DNA of 64,000 bases, from assembly GCF_024449095.1 (NCBI RefSeq), contig NZ_CP024627.1, positions 62,001 to 126,000 of the forward strand, written 5' to 3'. The notes under the pieces are model-generated. The model was not told the origin of the DNA and made no database searches. It saw only the letters and a list, made by a program, of their open reading frames with translations. This DNA is from Vibrio coralliilyticus. Lineage in GTDB: Bacteria > Pseudomonadota > Gammaproteobacteria > Enterobacterales > Vibrionaceae. Positions 1-11,550 of the stretch are shown here, in pieces (position 1 is the stretch's first letter; the number at the start of each line of letters is the position of its first letter). A program made the position numbers and the translations under genes.

Positions 1-296
1 TCGGTAAAGCTGATGTGATTGATGAAGACAAACGGCAGAGCAGCAAAAGCACTGGCGACCATCCACACCAGACTGGTGATTAGGAACATATCGCGTGCGC
101 TGAGTTTGAAGCGCTTGGTACGGCCAATCGTCAGACAGGTGAAAGCAGCTAGGTGAGTAATAATGACTGACTGACCAAACTCAAGAAACCCTGCCGTACC
201 GGTAAAGAAAGCCACCAATGTTGGAACGTACATGAACAGGGCCAGTTTCGACAAAACCAGCCCAATAACAAACAATACAGGACGGAAATTGACCAT
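1..296 (-). CDS. trkH: Trk potassium uptake protein TrkH (partial, N-terminal end only)
   Basis: The reverse strand from an ATG at 296 reads open to the window edge, starting MVNFRPVLFVIGLVLSKLAL and continuing through RDMFLITSLVWMVASA. This matches the N-terminus of TrkH/TrkG-type potassium channels: a first hydrophobic hairpin and the charged segment before the next membrane helix. About 98 residues are visible; the remaining membrane spans and selectivity-filter loops lie outside. The start is 10 bases beyond the trkA stop, with AGGA-like bases just upstream, so the two are cotranscribed. TrkH forms the inner-membrane pore and TrkA is its cytoplasmic gating subunit. The trkA context makes the assignment firm. 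Confidence 0.9.
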   Translation of the reverse strand, partial: MVNFRPVLFVIGLVLSKLALFMYVPTLVAFFTGTAGFLEFGQSVIITHLAAFTCLTIGRTKRFKLSARDMFLITSLVWMVASAFAALPFVFINHISFT

Positions 297-306
297 AGTG
301 TCAATC

Positions 307-1683
307 CTAGAGGAAGAAAGGACTCGGTTGGAATAACGCTTCGACGTCTGGGACGTACTTTTTATCCACCAGGAACATCACTACGTGGTCATCTTGCTCA
401 ATCACGGTTCTGTCATGGGCGATCAACACTTCTTCACCCCGTACAATCGCACCGATCGTTGTGCCTGGTGGTAGTTTGATGTCGCCAATCGCGCGGCCAA
501 CGACTTTAGAGGTGGTTTCATCACCGTGAGCGATGGCTTCAATGGCTTCCGCTGCGCCGCGACGCAGTGAAGAGACATTAACAATATCGGCACGACGGAC
601 GTGCGTTAGCAAGGCGGAAATGGTTGCTTGCTGAGGTGAGATAGCGACGTCAATCACTCCACCCTGAACCAGATCCACATAGGCGCCGCGCTGGATAAGC
701 ACCATCACTTTTTTTGCACCCATGCGTTTCGCCAGCATAGCGGACATGATATTGGTTTCATCTTCATTGGTTAGGGCGATGAACACGTCGACCTGATCGA
801 TGTTCTCTTCGGTGAGTAGCTCCTGATCCGCAGCGTCACCACAGAAGACAATGGTGTTTTCCAGCTCTTCAGATAATTTTTCCGCACGCTTATAACTACG
901 CTCGATCAGCTTGACGCTGTATGATTGCTCAAGGCGCTTAGCCAAGCTGGCACCGATGTTACCGCCTCCGACAATCATGATGCGGCGATAGGGTTTTTCC
1001 AAACGCTGTAGCTCGCTCATTATCGAGCGGATGTGATTACTGGCAGCAACGAAGAATACTTCATCATCGGCTTCGATAATGGTGGTGCCTTGAGGGCGTA
1101 TTGGACGACCTTGGCGGAAGATAGCAGCAACGCGTGTATCAATGTGCGGCATGTGCTCTCGCAGCGCTGATAGGGCGTTACCCACTAGTGGGCCCCCGTA
1201 ATACGCTTTCACCGCTACTAAGCTCACCTTCTGCTCGGCAAAGCTCACTACTTGCAGTGCCCCCGGATATTGGATCAGCCGCTCAATGTAGCTGGTCACG
1301 AGTTCTTCAGGTGCGATGAGGTGGTCAACCGGAACGGCACCGGATTGAAATAGCGCTTCTTTCTCGGCCAAGTATTGTGGCGAGCGGATACGAGCGATAC
1401 GGTTGGGAGTATTAAACAGAGAAAAGGCAACTTGACAAGCGGCCATATTGGTTTCATCCATATTGGTCACGGCGACCAACATGTCGGCATCTTGTGCGCC
1501 CGCTTCACGCAGTACATCTGGGTGGCTGGCGTAGCCGTTCACTACCCGTAAATCATATTTATCTTGCAGCTCACGCAGTCGATCGCTGTTTCTGTCGACT
1601 ATGGTGATGTCGTTGTTTTCACCGACCAGATTCTCTGCCAGTGTACCGCCTACCTGACCAGCGCCAAGAATGATGATTTTCAT
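307..1683 (-). CDS. trkA: Trk system potassium uptake regulatory subunit TrkA
   Basis: 458 residues, the usual TrkA length. It is two tandem RCK units. Each begins with a nucleotide-binding Rossmann fold: GAGQVGG near residues 7-13 and GGGNIG near 239-244, each followed by a TrkA-C regulatory lobe. The family is a peripheral membrane protein that binds NAD(H)/ATP and gates the TrkH/TrkG potassium channel. It lies 49 bases downstream of rsmB and 10 bases upstream of trkH on the same strand, as in other gamma-proteobacteria where def-fmt-rsmB-trkA are adjacent. Start is the ATG at 1683; no truncation seen. Confidence 0.97.
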   Translation of the reverse strand: MKIIILGAGQVGGTLAENLVGENNDITIVDRNSDRLRELQDKYDLRVVNGYASHPDVLREAGAQDADMLVAVTNMDETNMAACQVAFSLFNTPNRIARIRSPQYLAEKEALFQSGAVPVDHLIAPEELVTSYIERLIQYPGALQVVSFAEQKVSLVAVKAYYGGPLVGNALSALREHMPHIDTRVAAIFRQGRPIRPQGTTIIEADDEVFFVAASNHIRSIMSELQRLEKPYRRIMIVGGGNIGASLAKRLEQSYSVKLIERSYKRAEKLSEELENTIVFCGDAADQELLTEENIDQVDVFIALTNEDETNIMSAMLAKRMGAKKVMVLIQRGAYVDLVQGGVIDVAISPQQATISALLTHVRRADIVNVSSLRRGAAEAIEAIAHGDETTSKVVGRAIGDIKLPPGTTIGAIVRGEEVLIAHDRTVIEQDDHVVMFLVDKKYVPDVEALFQPSPFFL

Positions 1684-1732
1684 ACCGTTTCTCGTCTAAC
1701 CAAAATTTAGGGGATCGAAGATCCCCGAATTA

Positions 1733-3013
1733 CTACGCGATTTTTGTCAGGATGGCGTAATAAAAGCCATCCATGTCCTCTTCGCCTGGAAGCACTTGGC
1801 GTCCTGGATTGTCTGCTGGAGAACCTTCTAACTGAGCATCCGCGGTGCGCGCCAGAAACGCTTTCACCTGTTCACCGTTTTCTTGTGGTGTCACAGAGCA
1901 GGTTGCATAAACCAGCGTACCGCCCGGCTTCAGCTGTTGCCACATTGCATCCAGAATCTCGCTTTGTAGCTCTGCCAATGCTGCGATGTCATCACCACGA
2001 CGCAGCCATTTGATGTCTGGGTGGCGACGAATGACGCCAGTGGCCGAACAAGGTGCATCAAGCAGGATGCGATCAAATTGCTCGCCTTGCCACCAATCTT
2101 TTGGCTTACGTGCGTCACCGCAAATAACTTGCGCTTTCAGCTGAAGGCGTTGCAGGTTGTCGTGTACGCGTTTGAGGCGGCTGTCATCACAGTCAATGGC
2201 CACAACCTGTGCATCTTGAGTATGTTCAAGAATATGGGCAGTTTTGCCTCCCGGTGCGGCACAACAATCTAGAATTAACTCGCCATCTTTTGGCGTTAGG
2301 TAGTTAATCGACAACTGAGCAGCGGCATCCTGAACGGAAACCCAACCTTTCTCAAAGCCTGGCAGTTTTGTCACATCGCACGGAGCGGCCAATTTTAGGG
2401 CGTCGCTCGCTTCACTGTGAATACTGCTATCTATGTTTTCATTTTTGAGCAGTTGCTGGTATTCGTCACGGCTGTGATGTTGGTGATTCACGCGCAGCCA
2501 CATTGGCGCTTTGCTGTTGTTGGCTTCCACAATGTCTTGCCATTGCTGTGGGTAGGCGTCCTGAAGCAGTTTAAGTAACCAGCTCGGGTGACCATATTTA
2601 CCAGCATCGTGGCTCATGGCATGAGCGTCTAGCTCTTCTTGGCTACGTTGATAGTTACGCAACACTGCATTGATTAATCCGCGTAGGCGTGGACCTTTGA
2701 GTGTTTTGGTGCCTTCGACGGTTTCACCGACGGCTGCGTGCGCTGGAATACGCATAAAGCTCAGTTGGTAAATACCGACCAGAATCAGGTGGTGGAAAAC
2801 GCGTTGTTTGCCTTTAAGAGGCTTATCCATCAGCTCATTCGCGATCGATTCAAGGCGAGGTAAATAGCGTAACGAGCCGTAACAGATTTCCTGTAACAAC
2901 GCTTGATCGCGAGGTTTGACTTGTTGTTGAGCCGCGGGAAGTGCGTTAGACAGAGACTGGCCATTATCGACCACTTGGAAAAGGACATTAGCCGCAGCAG
3001 CGCGAACATTCAT
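1733..3013 (-). CDS. rsmB: 16S rRNA (cytosine967-C5)-methyltransferase RsmB
   Basis: About 426 residues. An N-terminal NusB-like RNA-binding region ([19 protein letters not shown]) precedes a Rossmann methyltransferase. The SAM loop is [10 protein letters not shown] (about residue 250). The catalytic cysteine is in LDAPCSATG (about 320) and the second conserved cysteine in YATCSVTP (about 370). It methylates C967 of 16S rRNA in the small subunit. The frame is open further upstream to a TTG at 3055, but the ATG at 3013 has AAGG nine bases before it and aligns with known RsmB N-termini, so I prefer it. It sits between fmt and trkA in one minus-strand operon. Confidence 0.96.
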   Translation of the reverse strand: MNVRAAAANVLFQVVDNGQSLSNALPAAQQQVKPRDQALLQEICYGSLRYLPRLESIANELMDKPLKGKQRVFHHLILVGIYQLSFMRIPAHAAVGETVEGTKTLKGPRLRGLINAVLRNYQRSQEELDAHAMSHDAGKYGHPSWLLKLLQDAYPQQWQDIVEANNSKAPMWLRVNHQHHSRDEYQQLLKNENIDSSIHSEASDALKLAAPCDVTKLPGFEKGWVSVQDAAAQLSINYLTPKDGELILDCCAAPGGKTAHILEHTQDAQVVAIDCDDSRLKRVHDNLQRLQLKAQVICGDARKPKDWWQGEQFDRILLDAPCSATGVIRRHPDIKWLRRGDDIAALAELQSEILDAMWQQLKPGGTLVYATCSVTPQENGEQVKAFLARTADAQLEGSPADNPGRQVLPGEEDMDGFYYAILTKIA

Positions 3014-3069
3014 GTTGAATACCTTAACAGTAAGGGAGGGTGTCTCCACCTTCAAAAAGTACGTATAAA

Positions 3070-4017
3070 TTAGGTCAGCTGAGTGCCGACTTCAAACCAG
3101 CTGGCACGCGAGTTGAGGATATCCTGAACCGGCATGGCTTTTTTACCGGGTACCTGAAGCTGTTCGAGAACCAGAACATGCTTGCCAGTGGCAATATAGA
3201 TCCCCGTTTTATCTGCTTGCAGTATGGTGCCGGGTGCCTCAGTTGTCGTTTGAACGTCAACGCGGCTTTGCCAGACTTTGATGCTGTTGTCGGCGGCTTC
3301 AAAATGGCTCATCGGCCAAGGATTGAAGGCGCGCACACAACGTTCAATATGCTCGGCGTCATCACCCCAGTTAATGCGTGCTTCTTCTTTGCTGAGCTTT
3401 TTGGCGTAATTCGCCAGCTCGTCATCTTGCTTTTCAGGTGATGCTTTGCCGTCAGCAATATCAGCCAGACATTCAACCAGAGCTTGCGGGCCAAGCTCTG
3501 CCAGCTTTTCATACATAGAAGCGCTGGTATCTGTCGCTTCGATCGGCAAAGTGGCAATTTTTAGCATATCGCCAGTATCTAAGCCGATATCCATCTGCAT
3601 AATAGTGACGCCTGTTTCCTGATCGCCAGCCCAAATAGAGCGCTGGATAGGGGCGGCACCGCGCCAACGTGGCAGAATCGAACCATGAACGTTGATACAA
3701 CCCAGCTTCGGCGTATCAAGTACGGCTTGTGGCAGCAATAATCCGTAAGCGACCACGACCATCAGATCCGCATTCAAATCAGCCAGTTCTTGCTTAGCTT
3801 CATCTGACTTAAAGTTTTCTGGCTGGTAAACCGGGATATCATGCTCAAGCGCGATATTCTTTACTGGGCTGGCCGTCAGCTTTTTACCTCGACCCGCAGG
3901 ACGGTCTGGCTGGGTGTAGACCGCAATAACCTCGTGCTCCGAAGACAACAACGCCGCCAAGTGACGGGCGGCGAAGTCCGGAGTACCGGCAAAAACAATT
4001 TTCAAAGGTTTGCTCAA
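3070..4017 (-). CDS. fmt: methionyl-tRNA formyltransferase
   Basis: 315 residues, the same length as the E. coli enzyme. The formyl-transferase Rossmann domain begins [12 protein letters not shown]. The tRNA-binding loop is [15 protein letters not shown], the catalytic Asn/His segment [16 protein letters not shown] and the catalytic Asp segment [10 protein letters not shown]. The C-terminal OB-like domain follows. It formylates Met-tRNA(fMet) from 10-formyl-THF, making the initiator tRNA. Only 22 bases separate it from def upstream, and the pair act in sequence: Fmt adds the formyl group, Def removes it from the nascent protein. Start ATG at 4017. Confidence 0.98.
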   Translation of the reverse strand: MSKPLKIVFAGTPDFAARHLAALLSSEHEVIAVYTQPDRPAGRGKKLTASPVKNIALEHDIPVYQPENFKSDEAKQELADLNADLMVVVAYGLLLPQAVLDTPKLGCINVHGSILPRWRGAAPIQRSIWAGDQETGVTIMQMDIGLDTGDMLKIATLPIEATDTSASMYEKLAELGPQALVECLADIADGKASPEKQDDELANYAKKLSKEEARINWGDDAEHIERCVRAFNPWPMSHFEAADNSIKVWQSRVDVQTTTEAPGTILQADKTGIYIATGKHVLVLEQLQVPGKKAMPVQDILNSRASWFEVGTQLT

Positions 4018-4039
4018 AGTACGTTCCTTTAGTTAGCCA

Positions 4040-4561
4040 TTAGGCTTGGCTGGCTTGCTTTTCGTTAAAGCGTTTGATTTTTGCCAGTTTGTCCTGAATG
4101 CGCTTGCGTTTTAGAGGCGAAAGATAATCGACAAAAAGTTTGCCTTCTAAATGGTCAAGCTCATGCTGAACACAGATAGCAAGCAGGTCATCTGCTTCAA
4201 ATGTGTATTCTTTGCCATCACGGTCAAGTGCTTTAACTGTGACTTCTGCAGCACGTGAAACCAGTGCTCGTGCACCAGGAACAGACAAACAGCCTTCCTC
4301 AATGCCATCTTCGCCACGCTTATCAAGAATTTCAGGGTTGATCAAAACCATTGGCTGATCGCGAGTTTCTGAAATATCGATAACGACGATGCGTTGGTGG
4401 AAATCGACCTGCGTTGCCGCAAGACCAATACCTTCTTCGTCATACATGGTTTCAATCATGTCGTCGACGAACTTTTGAATCTCAGGGGTCACCTTCTCCA
4501 CTGGTTTTGCAACAGTGCGAAGGCGCTCATCTGGGAATGTTAATACTTGTAATACAGACAT
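4040..4561 (-). CDS. def: peptide deformylase
   Basis: About 173 residues starting [15 protein letters not shown]. All three deformylase motifs are present: GIGLAATQV (motif 1), EEGCLSVPG (motif 2, metal-binding Cys) and [11 protein letters not shown] (motif 3, two metal His and catalytic Glu). It removes the N-formyl group from nascent proteins at the ribosome exit. The frame is open 25 codons further upstream, but the ATG at 4561 matches the family N-terminus. It is the first gene of the def-fmt-rsmB-trkA-trkH run and is divergent from dprA across about 250 bases. Confidence 0.97.
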   Translation of the reverse strand: MSVLQVLTFPDERLRTVAKPVEKVTPEIQKFVDDMIETMYDEEGIGLAATQVDFHQRIVVIDISETRDQPMVLINPEILDKRGEDGIEEGCLSVPGARALVSRAAEVTVKALDRDGKEYTFEADDLLAICVQHELDHLEGKLFVDYLSPLKRKRIQDKLAKIKRFNEKQASQA

Positions 4562-4811
4562 ATACACTCGAAATGTTGAACTGAGCCGAATCAGGATAAA
4601 CCTTGTTGGCTCAATTCTAGACATTTTGCTACCCAAATGACAGCCTCATTACACTTTTGCGTATTTTCCCCGAGTTAAATTGCACTGTGAATCATGTCAA
4701 ATTTGGCGAACACTAAGCGGTCAAACTTTGCTTGAAATAAGAGGTTTAGGCTGACTTGCTCTAGCTCGTCAGCGTCGTATAATAAGGTGCTAGGCCGGAT
4801 TAAATTTTCCT

Positions 4812-5927
4812 ATGACGAAAGAAGAACTGACGGCTTGGCTGAGCTTGTACTTTACGCCGCGGATTGGGCCCAAAACGTTTCAGCGTTTGGTGGCGGTAGA
4901 TTCTCCAATTAACATCATTGACTCTTCACCCGAGACATTACGCCGCTTAGGCTTTTCCGACTTGCAACTGAACTATCTCCAACACCGAGCTGCCGAGGAT
5001 ATTGAAGCGTGTTTTGAGTGGCAAGCAGCGTCCAGTGTCAGAACTATTCTGCCTTTGAGTGACCATGGTTATCCGGCATTACTGAAACAGGCTGACGCTG
5101 CGCCAGCAACGCTGTTTGTTGAAGGTCGGCTAGAGAGCCTGTCTCAGCCACAAATGGCGATTGTGGGCAGTCGCAATGCCAGTATTGATGGGCTTAACAC
5201 TGCACGCAGCTTTGCAACCCAGTTGGTGAATCAAGACATGGTCGTGACCAGCGGCTTGGCGCTAGGCGTTGATGGTTATGCCCATGATGGGGCTCTGAAT
5301 GGCAATGGCCAAACTATCGCCGTGCTCGGTTGTGGCTTAAACTCTGTGTATCCGGCAAGGCATAAAAAGTTAGCTCAACGCATCGTTCAACAAGGGGCGT
5401 TGGTGTCTGAGTTCCATCCTAATGTGAAGCCAAAAGCCGATAATTTTCCACGCCGAAATCGAATCATTAGTGGTTTGTCATTGGGCGTTTTAGTCATAGA
5501 AGCGGCAGAGAAAAGTGGTTCTTTAATCACTGCTCGCTACGCGATGGAGCAAGGTCGAGAAGTGTTTGCCATACCGGGCTCGATTCATCATCCCCATGCG
5601 AGAGGCTGTAACCTGTTGATAAAGCAAGGTGCGTGCTTGGTTCAACAGGTTTCTGACATAACCGATGAAATCGACAGCTTGATTCGCTGGTCTGATATTA
5701 ATAAGCCGCCAGTGCAAAACGATCTATTTGAACAAATTGATTGCAAAGAAGAATTGCCATTTCCTCAGCTGTTAGCTAACGTAGGAAGTAAGGCTACACC
5801 AGTTGATATTCTTGCAAGCAGGACCAATATACCTGTGCATGAAGTCATGATGCAGCTCTTGGAGCTTGAGCTCTCAGGGCATGTTGTTGCGGTTTCCGGT
5901 GGCTATATTCGAAAGGGGAGGGGCTAG
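4812..5927 (+). CDS. dprA: DNA-processing protein DprA
   Basis: 371 residues. An N-terminal SAM/HhH-like region is followed by the extended Rossmann fold with [28 protein letters not shown] and [15 protein letters not shown], then the [13 protein letters not shown] and [15 protein letters not shown] segments. A winged-helix-like C-terminal tail follows. DprA binds incoming single-stranded DNA in natural transformation and loads RecA; Vibrios are naturally competent, and comF lies at the other end of the window. The ATG at 4812 gives the family N-terminus. Two bases separate its stop from smg. Confidence 0.95.
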   Translation: MTKEELTAWLSLYFTPRIGPKTFQRLVAVDSPINIIDSSPETLRRLGFSDLQLNYLQHRAAEDIEACFEWQAASSVRTILPLSDHGYPALLKQADAAPATLFVEGRLESLSQPQMAIVGSRNASIDGLNTARSFATQLVNQDMVVTSGLALGVDGYAHDGALNGNGQTIAVLGCGLNSVYPARHKKLAQRIVQQGALVSEFHPNVKPKADNFPRRNRIISGLSLGVLVIEAAEKSGSLITARYAMEQGREVFAIPGSIHHPHARGCNLLIKQGACLVQQVSDITDEIDSLIRWSDINKPPVQNDLFEQIDCKEELPFPQLLANVGSKATPVDILASRTNIPVHEVMMQLLELELSGHVVAVSGGYIRKGRG

Positions 5928-5929
5928 CT

Positions 5930-6409
5930 ATGATGATGGATATCCTAATGTATCTGTTTGAAACTTACATCCATAGCGATGCAGAGTTACAGGTCAATCA
6001 AGATGAGCTAGAAGAAGAGTTACTTCGTGCTGGCTTTCATCAAAAAGACATCTATAAAGCCCTTGTCTGGCTGGAAGAGTTGGCTGCATTGCAGCAAAGC
6101 GAAACGCATTCCGCGATTTCCATTTGTAGCACATCCACCTCAACGCGTATCTATACCGCGAAAGAGTGTGAGCGCCTAAACCTTGAATCGCGAGGTTTTT
6201 TGACTTTCCTTGAGCAGGTCAATGTGCTGACGACTGAGACGCGTGAGATGGTGATTGACCGTATCATGGGGCTTGAAACAGACGAGTTCGAACTGGATGA
6301 TCTGAAATGGATTGTTCTGATGGTGCTGTTCAATGTTCCAGGTAATGAAAACGCCTACACGCTTATGGAAGAGCTGTTGTATACCAAAGAGCAAGGTATT
6401 CTTCACTAA
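5930..6409 (+). CDS. smg: Smg family protein (DUF494)
   Basis: About 159 residues, acidic, beginning with three consecutive ATG codons (5930, 5933, 5936) followed by [17 protein letters not shown], which closely resembles the E. coli Smg N-terminus. GGGAGGGG lies just before the first ATGs, so any of the three may serve. The family is DUF494; its molecular role is not established, although it is consistently linked with dprA and the topoisomerase-type zinc-ribbon gene, as here. No catalytic motif or membrane segment is visible. Confidence 0.92.
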   Translation: MMMDILMYLFETYIHSDAELQVNQDELEEELLRAGFHQKDIYKALVWLEELAALQQSETHSAISICSTSTSTRIYTAKECERLNLESRGFLTFLEQVNVLTTETREMVIDRIMGLETDEFELDDLKWIVLMVLFNVPGNENAYTLMEELLYTKEQGILH

Positions 6410-6424
6410 ACTCCATGAGTGGCT

Positions 6425-7009
6425 ATGAGCGGTAAAATAGATCATCAGTTGTTTTCGGCCCATGAGCACGCTTTAGAACATAAAGCGTGCCCTAAGTGCC
6501 AGTCTGAACAGCGTGAAGGCGAGCTACAACTTCGCCACGGCAAGCACGGCCCGTTTTTGGGCTGTAATCAGTATCCAACCTGCGACTTTATCCAACCTTT
6601 ATATCAGAATGACGGCCATATCATTAAAGAGCTGGGCGTCCCCTGTCCTGAGTGCTCGAATGAATTGGTGCTCCGCCAAGGGCGTTACGGTATGTTTATT
6701 GGTTGCAGTCATTATCCGCACTGTGACCATATCGAGTCGCTTGAGCAACCGACTGAACAAGAGGTTCAGGCAGAACATGCGTGCCCGGAGTGTGGTAAAG
6801 GTCATTTAGTCGAGAGGAAGAACCGTTTTGGCAAAGCCTTCTTTGCCTGCGATAACTACCCAAAATGCAAGTTTGCGGTCAATCAGCCGCCAGTTAAGGG
6901 TAAGTGCGAAAAGTGTGGTTTTCCTTTATTGATCGAGAAGAAGTTCGCTAGTGGGATGAAACATCAGTGCGCTGACCGAAAATGTCATCATACCCAGAGT
7001 GAACAATAA
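6425..7009 (+). CDS. yrdD: zinc-ribbon protein related to the topoisomerase I C-terminus (YrdD-like)
   Basis: About 194 residues with four successive four-cysteine units: CPKC...CNQYPTC, CPEC...CSHYPHC, CPEC...CDNYPKC and CEKC...CADRKC. These are the type IA topoisomerase C-terminal zinc ribbons (single-stranded DNA binding) without the topoisomerase core, as in E. coli YrdD. Cellular role is unknown; inference from fold is binding of single-stranded nucleic acid. An in-frame GTG at 6419 could also start it; the ATG at 6425 is chosen. It is the last gene of the dprA-smg-yrdD run and is followed by a strong terminator. Confidence 0.9.
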   Translation: MSGKIDHQLFSAHEHALEHKACPKCQSEQREGELQLRHGKHGPFLGCNQYPTCDFIQPLYQNDGHIIKELGVPCPECSNELVLRQGRYGMFIGCSHYPHCDHIESLEQPTEQEVQAEHACPECGKGHLVERKNRFGKAFFACDNYPKCKFAVNQPPVKGKCEKCGFPLLIEKKFASGMKHQCADRKCHHTQSEQ

Positions 7010-7010
7010 A

Positions 7011-7040
7011 AACGGCGCTGAAACAGCGCCATTTTTGTTT
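7011..7040 (+). terminator. Rho-independent terminator after yrdD
   Basis: GGCGCTG, loop AAA, CAGCGCC, then ATTTTTGTTTTT. It is a perfect 7-bp GC-rich stem with a T-rich tail directly after the yrdD stop. The A-rich 5' flank means it may also stop purEK transcription from the other strand. Confidence 0.88.
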
Positions 7041-7058
7041 TTATTAATTTTGCGATGA

Positions 7059-8192
7059 CTAGTGCTTAATGTGACGCGCGATCTCATGAACCGCCGCGAA
7101 AGCATTCGCGTCTAAGACTTCTGCCAGAGCAGATAATTGACGTTGCAGTTCACCACTGTAATCACCACACACGTTAATGTGGCCCATCTTGCGTCCTGCG
7201 CGCTTTTCTTTCCCATACCAATGAACGTGACATCCAGGCATAGCGAGCACGCTTTCTGGCAGGGTATCTTCACCGAGGATATTGATCATCGACGTTTCGC
7301 GGATCAGCTTGGTGCTACCCAGTGGCATACCACACACTGCTCGTAAGTGATTCTCAAACTGACAGGTTTCTGCACCTTGTTGTGTCCAGTGGCCAGAGTT
7401 GTGGACACGAGGTGCAATTTCGTTGACCAGTAAGGTGCCATTCAAATCAAAGAACTCAAGGGCTAGCACGCCCACATAGTTGAGCTCGTTAGCAACCGCA
7501 GTGAACATCTCTTGTGCCTGTTGTTGCAACTCAGTATCGGCAATGGCTGTTGAGACGCTCAGTACCCCGTTGGTGTGGACGTTTTCTGCAAGTGGGTAGA
7601 CCGCGACTTCACCACCTTGACTGCGTGCACCGACAAGCGACACTTCACGTTGAAAAGGAACAAACTCCTCCGCAACAATTGCTTGTGTTTCGGTGGCGCC
7701 AATACACGTTTCCATCTCAGCCCATATTGCGTCTATCTGAGCAGGGTTTTTGAGTCGCCACTGGCCTTTGCCGTCATAACCACCTAACGCACTCTTTAGT
7801 ACCATTGGGATACCGACATGCTCAATAGCGTGAGCAAAGTCTTCGCGTGTCTGGATCACATGGTATTTGGCGTTGTGGACCTTAGCCCTGTCCAGCAATG
7901 CTTTTTCGATTCGTCGGTCACCGCCAGCTTTGATGGCGTCGGCAGAGGGGAAGAGCTTTCCGCTTGCTTGGCAAACATCAAGAATATCATGTGGGATATG
8001 CTCGAACTCGGCGGTAATTACATCTGCTTGCTCAATCGCATTGTCCAACCCTTTGCCCAGTAGCGACTGAGTCAGCGGATGGACGATATTTTCGTTCGCA
8101 ACATCATACGCAATAATATCGATGTTCAGAGGAGCGCCAGCCAGTGACATCATGCGTGCCAGCTGTCCCGCTCCAAGCACTAACACTTGCAT
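7059..8192 (-). CDS. purK: N5-carboxyaminoimidazole ribonucleotide synthase PurK
   Basis: 377 residues, ATP-grasp fold. The N-terminal [11 protein letters not shown] motif is the typical PurK opening. [13 protein letters not shown] is the ATP-binding glycine loop, [13 protein letters not shown] the central segment, and [14 protein letters not shown] the metal/ATP-binding region. It carboxylates AIR to N5-CAIR with ATP and bicarbonate in purine synthesis. It lies 4 bases downstream of purE, whose product converts N5-CAIR to CAIR. The pair is under the PurR operator near 8755. Convergent with yrdD. Confidence 0.97.
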   Translation of the reverse strand: MQVLVLGAGQLARMMSLAGAPLNIDIIAYDVANENIVHPLTQSLLGKGLDNAIEQADVITAEFEHIPHDILDVCQASGKLFPSADAIKAGGDRRIEKALLDRAKVHNAKYHVIQTREDFAHAIEHVGIPMVLKSALGGYDGKGQWRLKNPAQIDAIWAEMETCIGATETQAIVAEEFVPFQREVSLVGARSQGGEVAVYPLAENVHTNGVLSVSTAIADTELQQQAQEMFTAVANELNYVGVLALEFFDLNGTLLVNEIAPRVHNSGHWTQQGAETCQFENHLRAVCGMPLGSTKLIRETSMINILGEDTLPESVLAMPGCHVHWYGKEKRAGRKMGHINVCGDYSGELQRQLSALAEVLDANAFAAVHEIARHIKH

Positions 8193-8196
8193 GGGA

Positions 8197-8682
8197 TTAG
8201 TCCTCTGCCGGGTTTGGGTTCGCTAACACGGTTTCAGTTTGCTGGTTGCGAAATGCTTCAACTTTCTCCATCACGGCATCATCATGTGTGCCGATGATCT
8301 GAGCCGCGAGAATGCCCGCATTCGCCGCACCTGCTTCGCCAATGGCCAATGTGCCTACCGCGATACCTTTTGGCATTTGAACAATTGATAGTAGCGAGTC
8401 CATCCCTTTTAATGCACGCGATTGAACAGGGACACCGAGAACAGGTAAGCTAGTGAAAGCGGCCGCCATGCCTGGTAAATGAGCAGCGCCACCAGCACCG
8501 GCAATGATGACTTTCAGGCCGCGCTCTTTAGCGCTGTTGGCATAATCAGCAAGAAGCTGCGGAGTACGGTGAGCTGACACCACTTTTGTTTCATATTCGA
8601 CGCCAAACTGATCCAGCATTTCTGCTGCTAGTTTCATGGTTGGCCAGTCAGATTTAGAACCCATGATGATACCGACTTTCAT
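8197..8682 (-). CDS. purE: N5-carboxyaminoimidazole ribonucleotide mutase PurE
   Basis: 161 residues, the usual bacterial class I length. It opens [15 protein letters not shown], with the substrate-binding loop [11 protein letters not shown] and the glycine-rich [13 protein letters not shown]. The mutase moves the carboxylate of N5-CAIR to give CAIR, the step after PurK. It is the first gene of the purEK operon. The ATG at 8682 is preceded by AAGGAGTT, a strong ribosome-binding site. Confidence 0.97.
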   Translation of the reverse strand: MKVGIIMGSKSDWPTMKLAAEMLDQFGVEYETKVVSAHRTPQLLADYANSAKERGLKVIIAGAGGAAHLPGMAAAFTSLPVLGVPVQSRALKGMDSLLSIVQMPKGIAVGTLAIGEAGAANAGILAAQIIGTHDDAVMEKVEAFRNQQTETVLANPNPAED

Positions 8683-8732
8683 CTTAAACTCCTTTAATGC
8701 AACTCTATTGATGAGCAGATAAATTTGAGCGC

Positions 8733-8770
8733 ATTATACGGGGATTTTACTCTCAAGCAAACGTTTGCGC
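8733..8770 (-). promoter_or_regulatory. purEK promoter with PurR operator
   Basis: On the plus strand AAGCAAACGTTTGCGC (8755-8770) contains the perfect palindrome GCAAACGTTTGC, the core of the PurR consensus ACGCAAACGTTTGCGT. On the minus strand it overlaps a -35 like TTGCTT, with TATAAT (8733-8738) 16 bases further on. A repressor bound there would block the promoter, as expected for PurR with hypoxanthine or guanine. Confidence 0.82.
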
Positions 8771-8878
8771 GAAGTTTAAATCCAGATTGACACAATTTAT
8801 AAATAAATAGCTTTAGTCACTACCAATGATTGTTTGTAAACTTAGTGATTAGACAGTACATCAGACAGGAAAGAATCA

Positions 8879-9436
8879 GTGGATAATTTTGAGCAGGCTC
8901 TATTGGCTCTGAAAAACGGTGAAGTGATTGCGTACCCGACGGAGGGTGTGTTCGGTGTTGGTTGCGATCCTGACAACTCTGAAGCGATTCAGAAACTATT
9001 AGAACTGAAACAAAGGCCAGTGGAAAAAGGTCTGATCCTGATCGCTGCTAGCTATGAACAATTGCTGCCATACATTGACGAGTCTCAGCTGACGGATGAG
9101 CAGCTACAGAAAGTCCATCAGACTTGGCCTGGCCCTGTTACTTGGATCATGCCGTGCAGCGATAAAGTGTCGGATTGGGTTTCAGGCCAGTTTGACTCGA
9201 TTGCGGTGCGTGTGACCGATCATCCTTTGGTACAAAAGATGTGTAATGCGCTTGGAAAGCCGTTAACCTCTACCAGCGCAAATTTGACCGGTGAACCCCC
9301 TTGTATGACAACCGCAGAAGTGGAGCAACAACTCGGTGATCGCTTAGTTGCAATTCTGGCGGGAGAAACGGGTGGGCGAGACAAGCCAAGTGAAATTCGC
9401 GACGCAAAAACATCCAAGGTATTAAGACAGGGTTAA
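8879..9436 (+). CDS. tsaC: L-threonylcarbamoyladenylate synthase TsaC
   Basis: 185 residues. The frame starts with GTG at 8879 after AGGAAAG. The Sua5/YciO/YrdC fold is clear: [16 protein letters not shown] near the N-terminus, [29 protein letters not shown], and [12 protein letters not shown]. TsaC makes threonylcarbamoyl-AMP from threonine, bicarbonate and ATP, for the t6A37 modification of ANN-decoding tRNAs. It is the first gene of tsaC-hemF, 21 bases before hemF, in the same order as E. coli relatives (tsaC near aroE-yrdB). Confidence 0.96.
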   Translation: MDNFEQALLALKNGEVIAYPTEGVFGVGCDPDNSEAIQKLLELKQRPVEKGLILIAASYEQLLPYIDESQLTDEQLQKVHQTWPGPVTWIMPCSDKVSDWVSGQFDSIAVRVTDHPLVQKMCNALGKPLTSTSANLTGEPPCMTTAEVEQQLGDRLVAILAGETGGRDKPSEIRDAKTSKVLRQG

Positions 9437-10375
<939 letters not shown>

Positions 10376-10402
10376 CACTTTCTTCCTTATAGGGTTAATG
10401 AT

Positions 10403-10434
10403 AGGGTCATTGGTTTGCAATGGCCCTTTTTGTT
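10403..10434 (+). terminator. terminator between hemF and aroE
   Basis: AGGGTCATTG, loop GTTTG, CAATGGCCCT (one G-T pair), then TTTTTGTTTTG. It ends about 17 bases before the aroE start, so aroE expression depends on read-through or on a promoter within this gap. Confidence 0.8.
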
Positions 10435-10450
10435 TTGAGTAGGTAAGGAT

Positions 10451-11284
10451 ATGACCCAGCAGATAGATCGTTATGCCGTTTTCGGAAACCCGATAAGCCA
10501 AAGTAAGTCTCCCTTTATACATACGCTGTTCGCTCGTCAAACCAATCAGTCACTGACGTATACCGCTGAACTGGCTCCTGTGGATGGATTTGTTGCGGCG
10601 GCTGAAACTTTTTTTGCTCAAAACGGAAAAGGATGCAATGTCACTGTGCCATTCAAGGAAGATGCTTACCGACTGGCGACACGTTTAACAGAGCGGGCTC
10701 AGTTGGCGGGTGCCGTCAATACACTGAAAAAGATCGATGATGGTGAGATCTTGGGTGATAACACCGATGGTGAAGGTCTGGTACAGGACCTATTGCAGAA
10801 TCAGGTCGTGATTGAAGGTGCAAGAATTCTCTTGATCGGTGCAGGAGGAGCGGCTCGTGGTGTAATCAAGCCTTTGCTTGACCAAAAACCTGCTGAAATT
10901 GTGATTACCAACCGGACCTTATCCAAAGCGCAGACGTTACAAGAGATGTTCGCGAGCTTTGGTTCGATCAAAGCAGTTGAGATGGCACACATCGAACAGA
11001 GCTACGATATTATCATCAACTCGACGTCCTCCAGTCTCAGTGGCGAGTTGCCTGCGATTTCATCGGCCATCTTCTCATCTAACTCTACCGTTTATGACAT
11101 GATGTATGGCTCTGGTCACACGACATTCAATCAGTGGGCAATTGAGCATAATGCGGCGGTGGTATACGATGGATTGGGCATGCTGGTGGGGCAGGCTGCG
11201 GAAAGCTTCATGTTATGGCGAGGTATCCGCCCAGGGACAAAACAAATTCTACGCGAATTAAGAAAGAATCTAGAGGGTATGTAA
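10451..11284 (+). CDS. aroE: shikimate dehydrogenase (NADP+)
   Basis: 277 residues. The shikimate-binding loop is [14 protein letters not shown], the catalytic lysine segment [10 protein letters not shown], the aspartate motif DNTDGEGL, and the NADP fold [16 protein letters not shown] with NRT. It reduces 3-dehydroshikimate to shikimate in aromatic amino-acid synthesis. Its TAA shares its last base with the ATG of the next gene (yrdB-like), implying translational coupling. ATG at 10451 after GTAAGGAT. Confidence 0.98.
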   Translation: MTQQIDRYAVFGNPISQSKSPFIHTLFARQTNQSLTYTAELAPVDGFVAAAETFFAQNGKGCNVTVPFKEDAYRLATRLTERAQLAGAVNTLKKIDDGEILGDNTDGEGLVQDLLQNQVVIEGARILLIGAGGAARGVIKPLLDQKPAEIVITNRTLSKAQTLQEMFASFGSIKAVEMAHIEQSYDIIINSTSSSLSGELPAISSAIFSSNSTVYDMMYGSGHTTFNQWAIEHNAAVVYDGLGMLVGQAAESFMLWRGIRPGTKQILRELRKNLEGM

Positions 11285-11550
11285 TGAATCAGTCGATTCT
11301 GTTTCCCGATATGCAGCATTGGGATGACCAACTGCAAGCAGTAGTGTTTTCCGCGCAGCAGTCAGGCGCGTTGATAGAGTGCGTGGTTACCTTGAATCAG
11401 CTGGAAGTATTGGCTGGGCAAAAACTTCAAGGTGCTGAGCAAGCTCTCGTTTGCTTTAGTCAGCACCGATTTGACCTGGAAGAGTTAGCCGAAGAGCTGA
11501 TTGAAGACGAAACCTTCAATCAGTCAGGGCAGGTCGAAGTTATTTGCTAA
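11284..11550 (+). CDS. yrdB: DUF1488 family protein (YrdB-like)
   Basis: 88 residues, acidic, start ATG overlapping the aroE stop by one base. [15 protein letters not shown] and FSQHRFDLEELAEELIEDE match the E. coli YrdB pattern (MNQAIQFPD..., RQHRWDLEEEAE). DUF1488 proteins have no established function. The position after aroE and before yrdA is the same as in E. coli. The last 11 bases overlap the 3' end of the convergent yrdA gene. Confidence 0.9.
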   Translation: MNQSILFPDMQHWDDQLQAVVFSAQQSGALIECVVTLNQLEVLAGQKLQGAEQALVCFSQHRFDLEELAEELIEDETFNQSGQVEVIC